A stretch of 64,000 nucleotides of DNA from JAVBLF01 sp031553675 (GCA_031553675.1 JAVBLF010000023.1:1-64000); one strand, 5' to 3'. Shown: positions 43,619 to 52,672, counted from the stretch's first letter. Notes: a model not told the origin generated them from the letters alone. Numbers and translations are program-made.

Positions 43619-45160
43619 ATGCAAGAGGGATACAAATCCATCGTCACTTTGGGGGAAGCGATTGCGATCACAGACGTCGTGGCCGTTGCGCGCTATGGTG
43701 CCGAAGTTGTCTTTTCGCAGGCCTATCGCGACCGCGTGACGGCATGCCGTGCGCTCGTCGAGAAGTTTTCGGAGGAGGAGCGCGCCTATTACGGCATCAC
43801 GACGGGTTTGGGCGCGAATTGGAACAAAGTGGTCAGCGCAGAGGAGCGGGCCGCCTTTCAGCGAAACGTGATCCTCTCGCACGCCGCCGCTGTCGGCGAA
43901 CCGTTGAATGAGGAGTGTGTGCGCGCCATGATGCTGATCTTGGTGCAACACCTCGGCGGCGGGTACAGCGGTATCCGACTAGAAACGGTCGAGACGCTGC
44001 GGCAGATGCTCAACGCGGGCATTTATCCGCGCGTGCCGCGTCACGGTTCGGTCGGGTACATCGGCGTCGAAGGGCACATTGCGTCGGTGATGATCGGAGA
44101 AGGACAGGCCTGGTTCCGGGGCGAATTGCTCGACGGCCGGACGGCGCTCGCACGCGCCGGCATCGCGCCAACTGTGCTGGAAGCCAAAGAGGGCTTGAGC
44201 CTGATCTCAGGCACGACATCGGTGACGGCGCTGGCCGCCCTCGCCGCGCACGACGCGCGCACACTTGCCCTCAGCGCCGATGTTTCGGGTGCGATGGCGC
44301 TCGAAGTGCTGAAAGGGACGACCCGCGCGATGGACGCGCGGATCATGTCGGTGCGCCCGCATCCCAACCAGGCCGCCACCGCCGCGAACATCCGGAAGAT
44401 CCTAGCCGAGAGCGAGATCCAAAAGCACTTCGACGACTACCGCGTACAGGATGCGCTGTCGCTTCGCTGCATGCCGCAGCTCCACGGCGCTTCAAAGAAG
44501 TTGATCGCCGATGGGCTGGATACGCTCGCCATCGAGTTGAATTCGTCGGTGGACAACCCGCTCGTCTTCCCGACCGAGGACGGTGCCGGAATCGCACTCA
44601 TGGGCTGCAACGCCGACGGGTCGTATGCCGGTACGGTGGCGGATACGCTCTGCATCGCGGTCGCCAACCTGGCGAAGATGTCCGAACGCAGGCTCGATCG
44701 AATGGTCAACCGCTATGTCAGCGAGCTGCCCGCTTTCTTGAGCAGCAATCCGGGCGTCAACATGGGCTACATGATCCAGCAGTACACGACGGCCGGCATC
44801 ATGGGAGAGCTTCGCCTCATGGCCCATCCAGCGACGGTGGACAACAGCCCGACCTGTGCCTTCCAGGAAGACTACGTGTCGATGGGCTACAACGCGGCGC
44901 TCAAGGCGTATCACTGTGTGGAAGTCGCGAAGTACGTCTTTGCGACCGAGATCCTCTTTGCCTGCCAGGCGCAGGACTTCTACGAAGAACGCAAACCCGC
45001 TCCGGCGACGCGCGCGGTGTACGACTTGGTGCGCGCGCAGATTCCCTTCCTTGAGGACGATCGCGATGCGCACGGCGAGGTCGAATGGATCGCCGACGCG
45101 ATCGTGGACGGCTCGCTGCTCGGCTGTGTCGAGGCACAGGTCGGAACGCTCGCGTTTTAG
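43619..45160 (+). CDS. Histidine-ammonia-lyase superfamily protein lacking the MIO-forming triad
   Basis: A 513-residue member of the HAL/PAL fold. Conserved blocks are YGITTGLG, LSHAAAVGEPL, EAKEGLSL, VRPHPNQAA, LRCMPQLHGA, SSVDNPLVF and FQEDYVSMG. In HAL the catalytic MIO group forms from Ala-Ser-Gly after GSVG; here GSVG is followed by Tyr147-Ile148-Gly149 and the loop is three residues shorter. Asn195 of the HAL NGT motif is Ser197, and the Tyr of VQDPYSLR is Leu, while Arg and Glu (FQED) remain. The DNA shows no frameshift that restores the triad. Thus the fold is certain but ammonia-lyase activity is doubtful. ATGAGGG precedes the ATG. Confidence 0.88.
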   Translation: MQEGYKSIVTLGEAIAITDVVAVARYGAEVVFSQAYRDRVTACRALVEKFSEEERAYYGITTGLGANWNKVVSAEERAAFQRNVILSHAAAVGEPLNEECVRAMMLILVQHLGGGYSGIRLETVETLRQMLNAGIYPRVPRHGSVGYIGVEGHIASVMIGEGQAWFRGELLDGRTALARAGIAPTVLEAKEGLSLISGTTSVTALAALAAHDARTLALSADVSGAMALEVLKGTTRAMDARIMSVRPHPNQAATAANIRKILAESEIQKHFDDYRVQDALSLRCMPQLHGASKKLIADGLDTLAIELNSSVDNPLVFPTEDGAGIALMGCNADGSYAGTVADTLCIAVANLAKMSERRLDRMVNRYVSELPAFLSSNPGVNMGYMIQQYTTAGIMGELRLMAHPATVDNSPTCAFQEDYVSMGYNAALKAYHCVEVAKYVFATEILFACQAQDFYEERKPAPATRAVYDLVRAQIPFLEDDRDAHGEVEWIADAIVDGSLLGCVEAQVGTLAF

Positions 45161-45201
45161 TGGTCGAATCCCCATCCCGACTTCGCGCCTGGGCGGGAAA
45201 C

Positions 45202-45231
45202 AAAAAGGGAACCGGCATCGGTTCCCTTTTT
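45202..45231. terminator. Bidirectional terminator between the lyase-like gene and livF
   Basis: AAAAAGGGAACCG / CGGTTCCCTTTTT perfect stem with a 4-base loop gives T-runs on both strands; genes converge here. Confidence 0.88.
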
Positions 45232-45292
45232 GGCGGGATTGTGGTTGCTTGTACGTGACACGTTTTCCTCGAATGTGGGGCGGCGCGGGCCG

Positions 45293-46024
45293 TCAATCTT
45301 CCGAATCGTGTTCTTTTGTGCCGAGGTAGCTTTCCATCAAGCCCTCTTCTTCGAGCAGTTCCTGTCCGGTGCCCTCCATTACGATTTCGCCGGTGGACAG
45401 CACGTAGGAGCGGTGCGCGATGTCGAGTGCGACGTAAGCGTTTTGCTCGACCATGATCATCGTGAGGCCGCGGGATTTGTTGATCTCGACCAACTTGTCG
45501 AACAGTTCGTCGATCACGATCGGCGCGAGGCCGAGCGAGGGTTCGTCGAGCAAGAGCAATTTCGGCCTTGCCAGCAGCGCGCGTCCGAGCGCCAGCATCT
45601 GCTGTTCGCCGCCCGAAAGACTGCCGCCGTGTTGTTTGATGCGCTCCTTGAGGCGCGGGAAAAGGCTGAACACCTCTTCCATGTCCTTTTGGATGCCGGC
45701 CTTGTCATTGCGGATGTAGGCGCCCGTCATCAGGTTTTCGTAGACAGTGAGGCCGGGAAAGATACGCCTGCCTTCCGGAACGAGCGAGATGCCCCGCTGA
45801 ACGATTTTGTAGGACTCGGCAGGGAGGGCGTTGCCCTCGAAGCGAATCGTGCCCGACTGGGGCTTTTTGTCGCCCGTGATCGTCAGCATGAGCGTGCTTT
45901 TGCCGGCGCCGTTTGCGCCGATGATCGAGATGATCTCGCCCGCGTCGACGTGGATGCTCAGGTGGGAGAGCGCGCGGATGCCGCCATAGTAGACGTTGAG
46001 GTCCTGGATGTCGAGCAGCGGCAT
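45293..46024 (-). CDS. livF: Branched-chain-type amino acid ABC transporter ATPase LivF
   Basis: A 243-residue ATPase. Walker A is GANGAGKST, the signature SLSGGEQQMLALGRA and Walker B LLLLDEPSLGLAP. ISLVPEGRRIFPGLTVYENL is a LivF hallmark. It is the last gene of the operon, overlapping the livG stop by one base (TAATG) with GAGGAGGGG upstream. LivF and LivG form the energising pair. Confidence 0.95.
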   Translation of the reverse strand: MPLLDIQDLNVYYGGIRALSHLSIHVDAGEIISIIGANGAGKSTLMLTITGDKKPQSGTIRFEGNALPAESYKIVQRGISLVPEGRRIFPGLTVYENLMTGAYIRNDKAGIQKDMEEVFSLFPRLKERIKQHGGSLSGGEQQMLALGRALLARPKLLLLDEPSLGLAPIVIDELFDKLVEINKSRGLTMIMVEQNAYVALDIAHRSYVLSTGEIVMEGTGQELLEEEGLMESYLGTKEHDSED

Positions 46025-46983
46025 TATCGTCCCCTCCTCTTTTCGCCGAGATAGGCCTTGATGACTTCCGGGTCGGACTGGATCTCGGAGGGCGTTCCCT
46101 TTCGGAGCACCGATCCGAGCGTGATCACGTAGATCTCGTCGCTCAGGTTCATGATCACGTCCATGTGGTGTTCGATCAGGAGGATCGTGATGCCGAGCTT
46201 TTGGTGGATGCCGCGGATCAGCTTCACGAGTTCGCGGCACTCCTCGTTGTTCATGCCGGCGGCCGGTTCGTCGAGGAGCAAGAGGCGGGGGCGGGTGGCG
46301 ATGGCGCGCGCGATCTCGAGGCGCCGCTGCTTGCCGTAGGGCAGGCTGGAGGCCGTCGCGTCGGCGGTATCGGCGATGCCGAGCTGTTCGAGGTACTCCA
46401 TGGCGAGGGCTTCGTCGCTGCGGTCGCGCCGGTACTTTTCGGGGAGGCCCAGCATGGCGGTCAGAATGGAGTAGGGGGGTTCGGCCTGGATGCTGGTGAG
46501 TACGTTTTCGAGCACCGTCATCTTGGAGTAGAGGCGGATGTTTTGAAAGGTACGGCTCAGGCCCAGGCGGGCGATGGCGTCGGTGTTTTTGCCGCTGAGG
46601 TTGACAGAGGCGTTTTGGCTGCGAAGGAGGGCGATCTCCTTTTCGTAGCGGTCCATCTCGTCGCGGTAACGCTGCTGGTAGCGCTTCGTGAACTGCGCGT
46701 GCTTGGAAGCGTCCGCCGCCTCGTTCACCTGGCCGTGTTTGCGTTTGGGGGGGATGTACTTCTGCTCGATCGGCGCGGGCGGCTCGTAGCGGAAGAGGAT
46801 CTCGCCCGAGGTCGCCGGTACCGCGCCCGTGATCAGGTTAAAGAGCGTCGTCTTTCCGGCGCCGTTCGGGCCGATGATCCCGATGATCTTGCCCTCGGGG
46901 ACGGCGATGTTGACTTTGTTCGTCGCGACGAGGCCGCCGAATTTTACGGTCAAATCCTTGGTCTCAAGAATGTTTGCCGCCAT
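46024..46983 (-). CDS. livG: Branched-chain-type amino acid ABC transporter ATPase LivG with an inserted charged segment
   Basis: A 319-residue ATPase, longer than the usual 255. Walker A is GPNGAGKTT, then ARLGLSRTFQNIRLY, a signature variant SSLPYGKQRRLEIARA and Walker B LLLLDEPAAGMN. The excess is an insertion at about residues 66-128, between the Walker A domain and the Q-loop. It is rich in Lys, Arg, Glu and Gln, and includes KRYQQRYRDEMDRYEKEIAL, a likely coiled helix. Its start overlaps the livM stop by 20 bases. Confidence 0.93.
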   Translation of the reverse strand: MAANILETKDLTVKFGGLVATNKVNIAVPEGKIIGIIGPNGAGKTTLFNLITGAVPATSGEILFRYEPPAPIEQKYIPPKRKHGQVNEAADASKHAQFTKRYQQRYRDEMDRYEKEIALLRSQNASVNLSGKNTDAIARLGLSRTFQNIRLYSKMTVLENVLTSIQAEPPYSILTAMLGLPEKYRRDRSDEALAMEYLEQLGIADTADATASSLPYGKQRRLEIARAIATRPRLLLLDEPAAGMNNEECRELVKLIRGIHQKLGITILLIEHHMDVIMNLSDEIYVITLGSVLRKGTPSEIQSDPEVIKAYLGEKRRGR

Positions 46984-47896
46984 CGCGCTTCACCTCCTCC
47001 CCGTTCGTCGCGCCGGAAACGGCCGGTTTTTTCGCGCGGAGCTTGTCGACCCAGGCGCGCCCTTTGCGGAAGACGTCGAAGATCTCCATGTAGCCCATCA
47101 AGCCCTCGGGTTTGACGCGCATGATGATCACGACGAGCAGCCCGTAGATCACGAGGCGCCACTCGCCGATGAAGCGGAGCGCTTCGGGGAGGATCTTGAG
47201 CACGAAGGCTGACAGCACAGGGCCCGAAATCGAATTGATGCCGCCCGCGACGGCGATGATCAATTGCTCGGAGGATTGGTTTTGTGTGAACATGGTCGGC
47301 GCGATCAGCGTCATGTAGAAGGCGTAGAGTCCACCGCCGACGCCCGTGCAAAAGGCGTTGAACATGATCGAGATCAGCTTGATCCGCGACACCCGAACGC
47401 CCATGCCCTCGGCGGCGACTTCCTGCTCGCGGACGGCGCGGCAGTTTCGCCCATAGGCCGATCGAACGTAGCTGTTGAGCACGTAGATCAAAAATGCCAG
47501 GATGGCGAGCGCCACGAAGACGTTGGTGTTCTTGGGGATGTTCTTGATGCCCAGTGCGCCGTTGACGATTTCGTTTTTCGCGTTCGAGATGATGACCTTC
47601 ACGGCGTTCGCAAAGCCGAGCATCGCGATCGCGAAGTGGTCGCCCGTCAGCTTGCTTCGGACGGTCGGGAAGCCGATGACCACCCCCGCGGCCATCGCGC
47701 CCAAGCCGCCGACGAAGAGCGCCAACAGATAAGGGACGCCGAGGTAGCGGTTGACGATCGCCGACACGTAGGCGCCGATCATCATGAAGCCGACGTTGCC
47801 CATCGACAACAGGCCTGTGTAGCCTGTGAGGATGGCCAAGCCGAGCACCATCACGGCCGAGATGGCGCCGAGCGTAATCATACTGGATATGTACAT
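46964..47896 (-). CDS. livM: Branched-chain-type amino acid ABC transporter permease LivM
   Basis: A 310-residue permease with eight or nine hydrophobic segments. ILTGYTGLLSMGNVGFMMIG, TVRSKLTGDHFAIAMLGFA and SAYGRNCRAVREQEVAAEGM are LivM blocks. AAAGGTGG precedes the ATG. It pairs with LivH, whose gene ends 15 bases upstream. Confidence 0.94.
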   Translation of the reverse strand: MYISSMITLGAISAVMVLGLAILTGYTGLLSMGNVGFMMIGAYVSAIVNRYLGVPYLLALFVGGLGAMAAGVVIGFPTVRSKLTGDHFAIAMLGFANAVKVIISNAKNEIVNGALGIKNIPKNTNVFVALAILAFLIYVLNSYVRSAYGRNCRAVREQEVAAEGMGVRVSRIKLISIMFNAFCTGVGGGLYAFYMTLIAPTMFTQNQSSEQLIIAVAGGINSISGPVLSAFVLKILPEALRFIGEWRLVIYGLLVVIIMRVKPEGLMGYMEIFDVFRKGRAWVDKLRAKKPAVSGATNGEEVKRDGGKHS

Positions 47897-47911
47897 GCGC
47901 GCGCCACCTTT

Positions 47912-48832
47912 CTAAATTTTGTCCTTGACGATGCGCCCGATCAGGCCGCCCGGCATAAAGAGCAGCACGAGGATCAGCACGCCGTAGGAGAAGAGATCGC
48001 GGTAGACCGAGGAGATGAAGCCCGACACGAAGGTTTCGAGCAGCCCCAGCACGATCCCGCCGACGACGGCGCCCTGGATGTTGCCCAGGCCGCCGATGAC
48101 GCTCGCGACGAAGGCCTTGAGCGCGGGGCTGGTGCCGACCGTCGGGTTGACGGCGTATTTCATGCCGCAGAACACGCCCGCGATGCCCGCCGTGATGCCC
48201 GAGATCACGAAGATCGTGATCGAGATCTTGTTGACATTGATCCCCATGTTGCCGGCGATCGTCGTCGAGTAGGCGCTGGCGCGGATGCCGAGGCCGGTTT
48301 TGGTCTTGTTGATGAAAAAGTAGAGTATGATCAGGGCGGTGAGTGCGATGACGAGCGCGAAGATATCGAGCTTGCTGACGTTGACGCCGCCGAAATCAAA
48401 GGATTGCATGTTGAAGTCGCCCAGCTCGATCGAGCGCGCGTTGGCGCCGAGCGTGACGGTCGCTGTGTTGACGACCGCGAGATCGACGCCCATGCCGGTG
48501 ATCATCAGAAACAGACGTGTAGCGCCCGCTTTTCGCATGGGGCGATAGCCGAGGAGCTCGATCAGGAGCGACAGAGCCACGCCGACGATGATCGCCAGCG
48601 CCACGTTGACGAGCAAGCCGCCCGTCGCGCCCAGTCCCATGCTCTGCCCGAGGCGCCAGATGTTGTTCGCGTAGTAGCAGGTAAAGGCGCTCGCCATCAT
48701 GACGCAGCCGAATGCAAAGTTCGAAAAGTCGAACACGCTGTAGATCAGCGCGTACCCGACGGCGAGCAGGGCATAGATGCCGCCAATCGAGATGCCGGTG
48801 ATCACCTGCTGAAGGAAAAAGTTCCAGTTCAT
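47912..48832 (-). CDS. livH: Branched-chain-type amino acid ABC transporter permease LivH
   Basis: A 306-residue permease. The opening ITGISIGGIYALLAVGYALI and the DFSNFAFGCVMM loop are LivH signatures, with SVIGGLGNIQGAVVGGIVLG near the end. The ATG at 48832 has GGAGG 8 bases upstream. livJ lies 101 bases upstream on the same strand. Confidence 0.94.
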   Translation of the reverse strand: MNWNFFLQQVITGISIGGIYALLAVGYALIYSVFDFSNFAFGCVMMASAFTCYYANNIWRLGQSMGLGATGGLLVNVALAIIVGVALSLLIELLGYRPMRKAGATRLFLMITGMGVDLAVVNTATVTLGANARSIELGDFNMQSFDFGGVNVSKLDIFALVIALTALIILYFFINKTKTGLGIRASAYSTTIAGNMGINVNKISITIFVISGITAGIAGVFCGMKYAVNPTVGTSPALKAFVASVIGGLGNIQGAVVGGIVLGLLETFVSGFISSVYRDLFSYGVLILVLLFMPGGLIGRIVKDKI

Positions 48833-48933
48833 GCTTTGGACCTCCGTTTTTGTTTGTGCGAAGCCGCAGCGATACGCCACCAGCCCGGGGTTCGATCCGG
48901 GCTGGTGACGCGCGCGACGTCAAACGCGTGCGC

Positions 48934-50103
48934 TTAGGATGCCGGTACGAAGGTCTCGACCGTGACGAATTGGCTGCCGGTGATCTCGAGGATCGTGATC
49001 GGTTTGTTGAGCGGGTTGTGGGTGGCAGGGTCGATCGTCAGGTTGCAGGTAAAGACCGGAACGTCGGTCATGGTTTCAAGCGCTTCTTTGATCTTGACCG
49101 GGTCGGCGCTCTGCTGCTTTTCGATCGCGTATTCGATCGCGAGGACCGCGTCGAGCGCGTAGTACGCGAAGACGTTGACCGACTGACCGGGGTGTTTTTT
49201 GGCAAACTCTTCGCGGTAGGCGGCGAACTGCGGATCGTCGTCGGCCATGGTGTTGGACATGATCGCGCCTTCGAGCTGCGGGCCGGCAAAGGAGAGGATG
49301 TCTTGGCTGAACCAGCCGTCGACGCCGAGGATCTGCTGGGTCATGCCGAGTTCTTTGGCCTGCTGCGCGATGAAGCCGGCGATCTTGTAGGTGCCGGTCG
49401 CGATCAGGATCGCTTCGGCGTCCGAGTTTTTAATGCTGGTGAGCGGCGCGCGGAATTCGGTATCCTGGTCGGTGAAACCTTCTTCCGCCGTGATCGTGCC
49501 GCCCAGGGCCTTAAACTGCTTGATGAAGTGCTGCTGGATGCCCTGGGTGTAGATGTTGGCGATGTCGCCGAGGACGGCGACCTTGCGGATGCCCATCTTC
49601 TCGTAGACGTAGTCGGCCAGCGCCTTGCCCTGGTAGGAGTCGATGAAGCACATGCGGAACATGTAGTTGTTGAGCGATCCGTCGTCGCGCACGGTGACCG
49701 ATTCGTTCGATGCCGTCGTGACGATCATGGGCACTTTGGCCTTTTCGGTGTTGTCGACGGCGGCGATCGCCTGGTCGGACGATTCCGGACCGATGATCGC
49801 GACGACTTTGTCCTGTTCGATCAGGCGGTTGGTGGCGTTGACGGTCTCGGTCGTCGGGTCGAGGCCGATGTCGTAGGAGACGAGCTCGACCTTCTTGCCG
49901 AGCAGACCGCCCTTGTCGTTGAGCTCTTTGACGTGATCCTCGAGCGCGAGAACCGCCGTCTGTCCGAGGTAGGCGTCGACGCCCGAGATGCAGCCGACAA
50001 AGCCGATCTTGATCGTGTCGCCTCCACCACCGCAGCCCGACAGAGGAAGCAGCGCGAACAAGAGCGCAAGCGTGAACGCCGTCATTTTTCGCAGATTACG
50101 CAT
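48934..50103 (-). CDS. livJ: Branched-chain-type amino acid receptor lipoprotein LivJ
   Basis: A 389-residue lipoprotein (lipobox LSGC, Cys24) of the LivJ/Leu-Ile-Val-binding family. TIKIGFVGCISGVDAYLGQT starts the mature domain; IGPESSDQAIAAVDNTEKAK, TTASNESV and FRMCFIDSYQGKALADYVYE follow. Family members bind leucine-type amino acids but also amides, urea and aromatic compounds, so the ligand is open. The arginine-deiminase-fold enzyme encoded just upstream hints at an amino acid or guanidino compound. GAGGAGG precedes the ATG. Confidence 0.93.
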   Translation of the reverse strand: MRNLRKMTAFTLALLFALLPLSGCGGGGDTIKIGFVGCISGVDAYLGQTAVLALEDHVKELNDKGGLLGKKVELVSYDIGLDPTTETVNATNRLIEQDKVVAIIGPESSDQAIAAVDNTEKAKVPMIVTTASNESVTVRDDGSLNNYMFRMCFIDSYQGKALADYVYEKMGIRKVAVLGDIANIYTQGIQQHFIKQFKALGGTITAEEGFTDQDTEFRAPLTSIKNSDAEAILIATGTYKIAGFIAQQAKELGMTQQILGVDGWFSQDILSFAGPQLEGAIMSNTMADDDPQFAAYREEFAKKHPGQSVNVFAYYALDAVLAIEYAIEKQQSADPVKIKEALETMTDVPVFTCNLTIDPATHNPLNKPITILEITGSQFVTVETFVPAS

Positions 50104-50213
50104 GGGATATTCCTCCTCATCGTTGTCGCTTCACAGAGCGGGCCGAACGCGCCCCGTCGACAGAGGCAGATGCCTGTGCAGACACGGCTTTTGCCGCCCT
50201 TATATACAGAATA

Positions 50214-51206
50214 TCACAGCTCCTGTACTTCGTATACCGGAATCGGATCGCGCTGTAGGAAAGCCGTCATGCAGTGGATTGCGCCCGCTGCCACGCGGAT
50301 GTTGTCCACCGTGACCTCGATGCATTCGACGCCCGCCGATTCGAGCAGGGCCTTTGTCTTGGGGCAGCCCTTGCACATGACGATCTTGCCCGGTTCAAGC
50401 GCGACGAAGTTGGCCGCGTAGATCACCTCTTCGACCGGCAGTTCGAGGATGCGGAAGCCGCGTTTTTTGAAGGTCAGGTAGACGTGTTCCGGCACGACGT
50501 CGAGGTTAAGCAGCACGACGTCGAGGTCGGCGACCGCGATCATGCCGTCGAGGTGGATGTCGTTGTGGGGGAGGTCGACGCGGATGATGTTCTTGACACC
50601 CTGGTTGCGCAGTTCATCTTCCATCTGGCGCACACCCGCTTCGTTGGAGCGCGTGCCTTTTCCGAGCAGGGCGGTTTCGCGGTCGATCCAGAGCAGGCAG
50701 GCGCCCTCGAAGGTTCCGGTGCCCGTGACGGTCTTGGCGATCGGCGCGCCGATCTTGCCGAGCTTCATGGTGGCAGCTTTGACTTCGGGGGAGCGCACTT
50801 TGACGCCCATGCGGTTGATGATCGGGCCGTTGGGCGAGCCGCTCACGATGTCGCGGCAGAAGATCATGTTGGGCGTATCGAGACGGACGTCTTCGGCATC
50901 GACAAGCACGACCTCGACGCCGTTGTCTTCGTAGACTTTCTTGATGGCGTCAAATTCGACGCGCATGGCTTCCGGGTCGAGCGGGCCACAAAGGCTGTAT
51001 TCGCGCGGGTCGCCCTGGAGGTCTTCGATCTCCTTGCCCGGGCGGTGCATCAGGACCTTGCGCAGCTTTCCGATCTCGCTGTCGACATACCAAGTGCCGC
51101 CCCACACCGAGGGCATATCTTCGGCAAAGCTCGATTTGTTGACCTGGTTTTTCTCGAGAAAGACGAGCTGGAGTTCCTTTTCGGACATGTTGCTGGCGTT
51201 CCGCAT
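50214..51206 (-). CDS. Arginine-deiminase-fold amidinohydrolase/amidinotransferase
   Basis: A 330-residue pentein-fold enzyme. The catalytic triad is visible: Glu in GTGTFEGACLL, His in HNDIHLDGMIAVADLD and the nucleophile Cys312 in AGAIHCMTAF. LMHRPGKEIEDL, MIFCRDIV and LLGKGTRSNEAGVRQ are arginine deiminase/DDAH blocks. It may act on arginine, a methylated arginine, agmatine or a related guanidine, releasing an amine, ammonia or ornithine-type product. AGGAGGTAGTT precedes the ATG. It heads the operon with the liv transporter genes. Confidence 0.9.
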   Translation of the reverse strand: MRNASNMSEKELQLVFLEKNQVNKSSFAEDMPSVWGGTWYVDSEIGKLRKVLMHRPGKEIEDLQGDPREYSLCGPLDPEAMRVEFDAIKKVYEDNGVEVVLVDAEDVRLDTPNMIFCRDIVSGSPNGPIINRMGVKVRSPEVKAATMKLGKIGAPIAKTVTGTGTFEGACLLWIDRETALLGKGTRSNEAGVRQMEDELRNQGVKNIIRVDLPHNDIHLDGMIAVADLDVVLLNLDVVPEHVYLTFKKRGFRILELPVEEVIYAANFVALEPGKIVMCKGCPKTKALLESAGVECIEVTVDNIRVAAGAIHCMTAFLQRDPIPVYEVQEL

Positions 51207-51449
51207 AACTACCTCCTGAAAGTTGTGAAAGCCGCATGCGCCGGAAAAGCGAGATCGCGTGTGAGGAAGTCGCGTCTACCATAACAGAAAGGGTCGCTCG
51301 ATTCGTCACATGTGGAGGATCTCACTTGGCCGGCAAAGCAGAGGCTTGGGTTCCGAATGGCGATACTGCTGAAAATCTTGCTTCGGTCTGCGGTTCGTTG
51401 GCTTGGAAATGATGCATGAGAAGGGGATTCGGGTTGTTTTATACAAATC
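51207..51449. other. Long leader of the amidinohydrolase-liv operon
   Basis: About 240 bases separate the predicted minus-strand promoter from the first ATG. I see no gene or recognisable riboswitch. The length leaves room for a regulatory RNA. Confidence 0.4.
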
Positions 51450-51478
51450 ATTATACACGAAGGATTCGGCAAAAACAA
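51450..51478 (-). promoter_or_regulatory. Predicted promoter of the amidinohydrolase-liv operon
   Basis: On the minus strand a perfect TATAAT is preceded, 17 bases upstream, by TTGTTT. Confidence 0.55.
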
Positions 51479-51547
51479 GCAGCAGGGAGAGGGATATGAT
51501 GGAAAATATCACGAATTGCGGAAAAATGAACCGCTTCACACCGCGGA

Positions 51548-51576
51548 TTGACGCTGGTCGGCCCACATGATATCAT
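51548..51576 (+). promoter_or_regulatory. Predicted promoter of the LacI-family gene
   Basis: TTGACG and TATCAT with a 17-base spacer and TG one base before the -10 (extended -10), 58 bases before the chosen ATG. Confidence 0.7.
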
Positions 51577-51634
51577 GAATGCAAATTGTTCGATGGGCAA
51601 TCGTCGCGATTCCATACAGAAGGGCTTGGATGAT

Positions 51635-52672
51635 ATGCGAAAAGCCACCATGCGCGATGTCGCGCAACGCGCGGGGGTTTCGGTCGGGACCGTGTCCAAG
51701 TACATGAATGCGCCCGCACACGTCAACGAGAGAAACCGCGCGCAGATCCGTGTTGCGATCGAGGAACTCCGCTATACGCCCAACGCGCTTGCCAAAAAAT
51801 TGGCGAGCGGTAAGAGCAGCACCATCTTGCTGTATATGCTCTTCGAATCGGAGATCGGCGAATCGACATGGCTACACCACCTTCCCTTGGTGCGTGCGTT
51901 CAACCGTGTACTCGATCGGACTGGTTTCAGCCTCCAGGTGAAAATTGGCTCCGTCTCGCGCCCCGATGCTTCGCGTGCGTATCTGTCAACTTTGATCGAC
52001 GAACACAGCATCGACGGCGTGGCGCTTTTTTCCTCGTGGGAAACCGATCCATGCCTTCTGGACATCTTGGCGATGCGCCGCTTTCCCTTTGTGCTGATCG
52101 ACAACCACGCCGCCACGCTGTCCAACAGGCAAATATACTTCGACAACGCTTCCATGGTGGACGAGATGATGGGGCGGCTCTATGCGCTGGGGCACCGCGA
52201 GATCGGTTTTTTGCGCGCCGGTTGCGCACAGCAGCACATGATCGACCGCGTGCGGGGGTATCGGAGCTTTGCAGAGGCGCACGGGATCGAATCCGAACGC
52301 TTCATGGTGACGGGGGAATATACGGTCGAGAGCGGGTATGCCTGCATGAACGCGTTGATCGACACCGGAATGCTCCCCACCGCGCTGATCGGCGGCAACG
52401 ACAACATGGCCGCCGGCGCCTGCAACGCCGCGATCGACCGCGGACTCCGCATTCCGGAAGACCTGTCGCTTATGGGCATCGACAACAGCATCGTCGCCCG
52501 CGCGACGCGGCCTTCGCTTGCGACAGTCGCTCCGCCGACGGACAAAATGGGCGTCGCGGCCATCGAAAGCCTGATCGCCTTGATCGAAGGCCGGATCGAT
52601 GAGATCCCCAACCAAGTCCTGCCGTGTACCTTCGTCGAGGGGCGATCGGTCGGGCCGCCCCGAAAGCGTTAG
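51635..52672 (+). CDS. LacI-family transcriptional regulator
   Basis: A 345-residue repressor-type protein. The helix-turn-helix and hinge read TMRDVAQRAGVSVGTVSKYM and RYTPNALAKKLASGKS. The sensor has the periplasmic-binding-protein fold with IDNHAATLSN, IGFLRAGCAQQHMIDRVRGY and ALIGGNDNMAAGACNAA. The ATG at 51635 gives the standard length, though AAGGG is 12 bases away. The 3' end converges with the AllA-like gene and overlaps it by 4 bases. It likely controls the adjacent sugar-kinase cluster through the operator at 54168-54181. Confidence 0.92.
   Translation: MRKATMRDVAQRAGVSVGTVSKYMNAPAHVNERNRAQIRVAIEELRYTPNALAKKLASGKSSTILLYMLFESEIGESTWLHHLPLVRAFNRVLDRTGFSLQVKIGSVSRPDASRAYLSTLIDEHSIDGVALFSSWETDPCLLDILAMRRFPFVLIDNHAATLSNRQIYFDNASMVDEMMGRLYALGHREIGFLRAGCAQQHMIDRVRGYRSFAEAHGIESERFMVTGEYTVESGYACMNALIDTGMLPTALIGGNDNMAAGACNAAIDRGLRIPEDLSLMGIDNSIVARATRPSLATVAPPTDKMGVAAIESLIALIEGRIDEIPNQVLPCTFVEGRSVGPPRKR

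Noticed and set aside
44042..44100. A frameshift or sequencing error hiding the ASG triad in the HAL-like gene
   Set aside because: Other frames across the loop read Arg/His-rich nonsense and give no ASGD; the flanking conserved blocks stay in frame, so the substitution seems genuine.
51207..51449. A guanidine riboswitch in the amidinohydrolase leader
   Set aside because: None of the conserved bases of the known guanidine classes could be aligned by eye; left only as a question.
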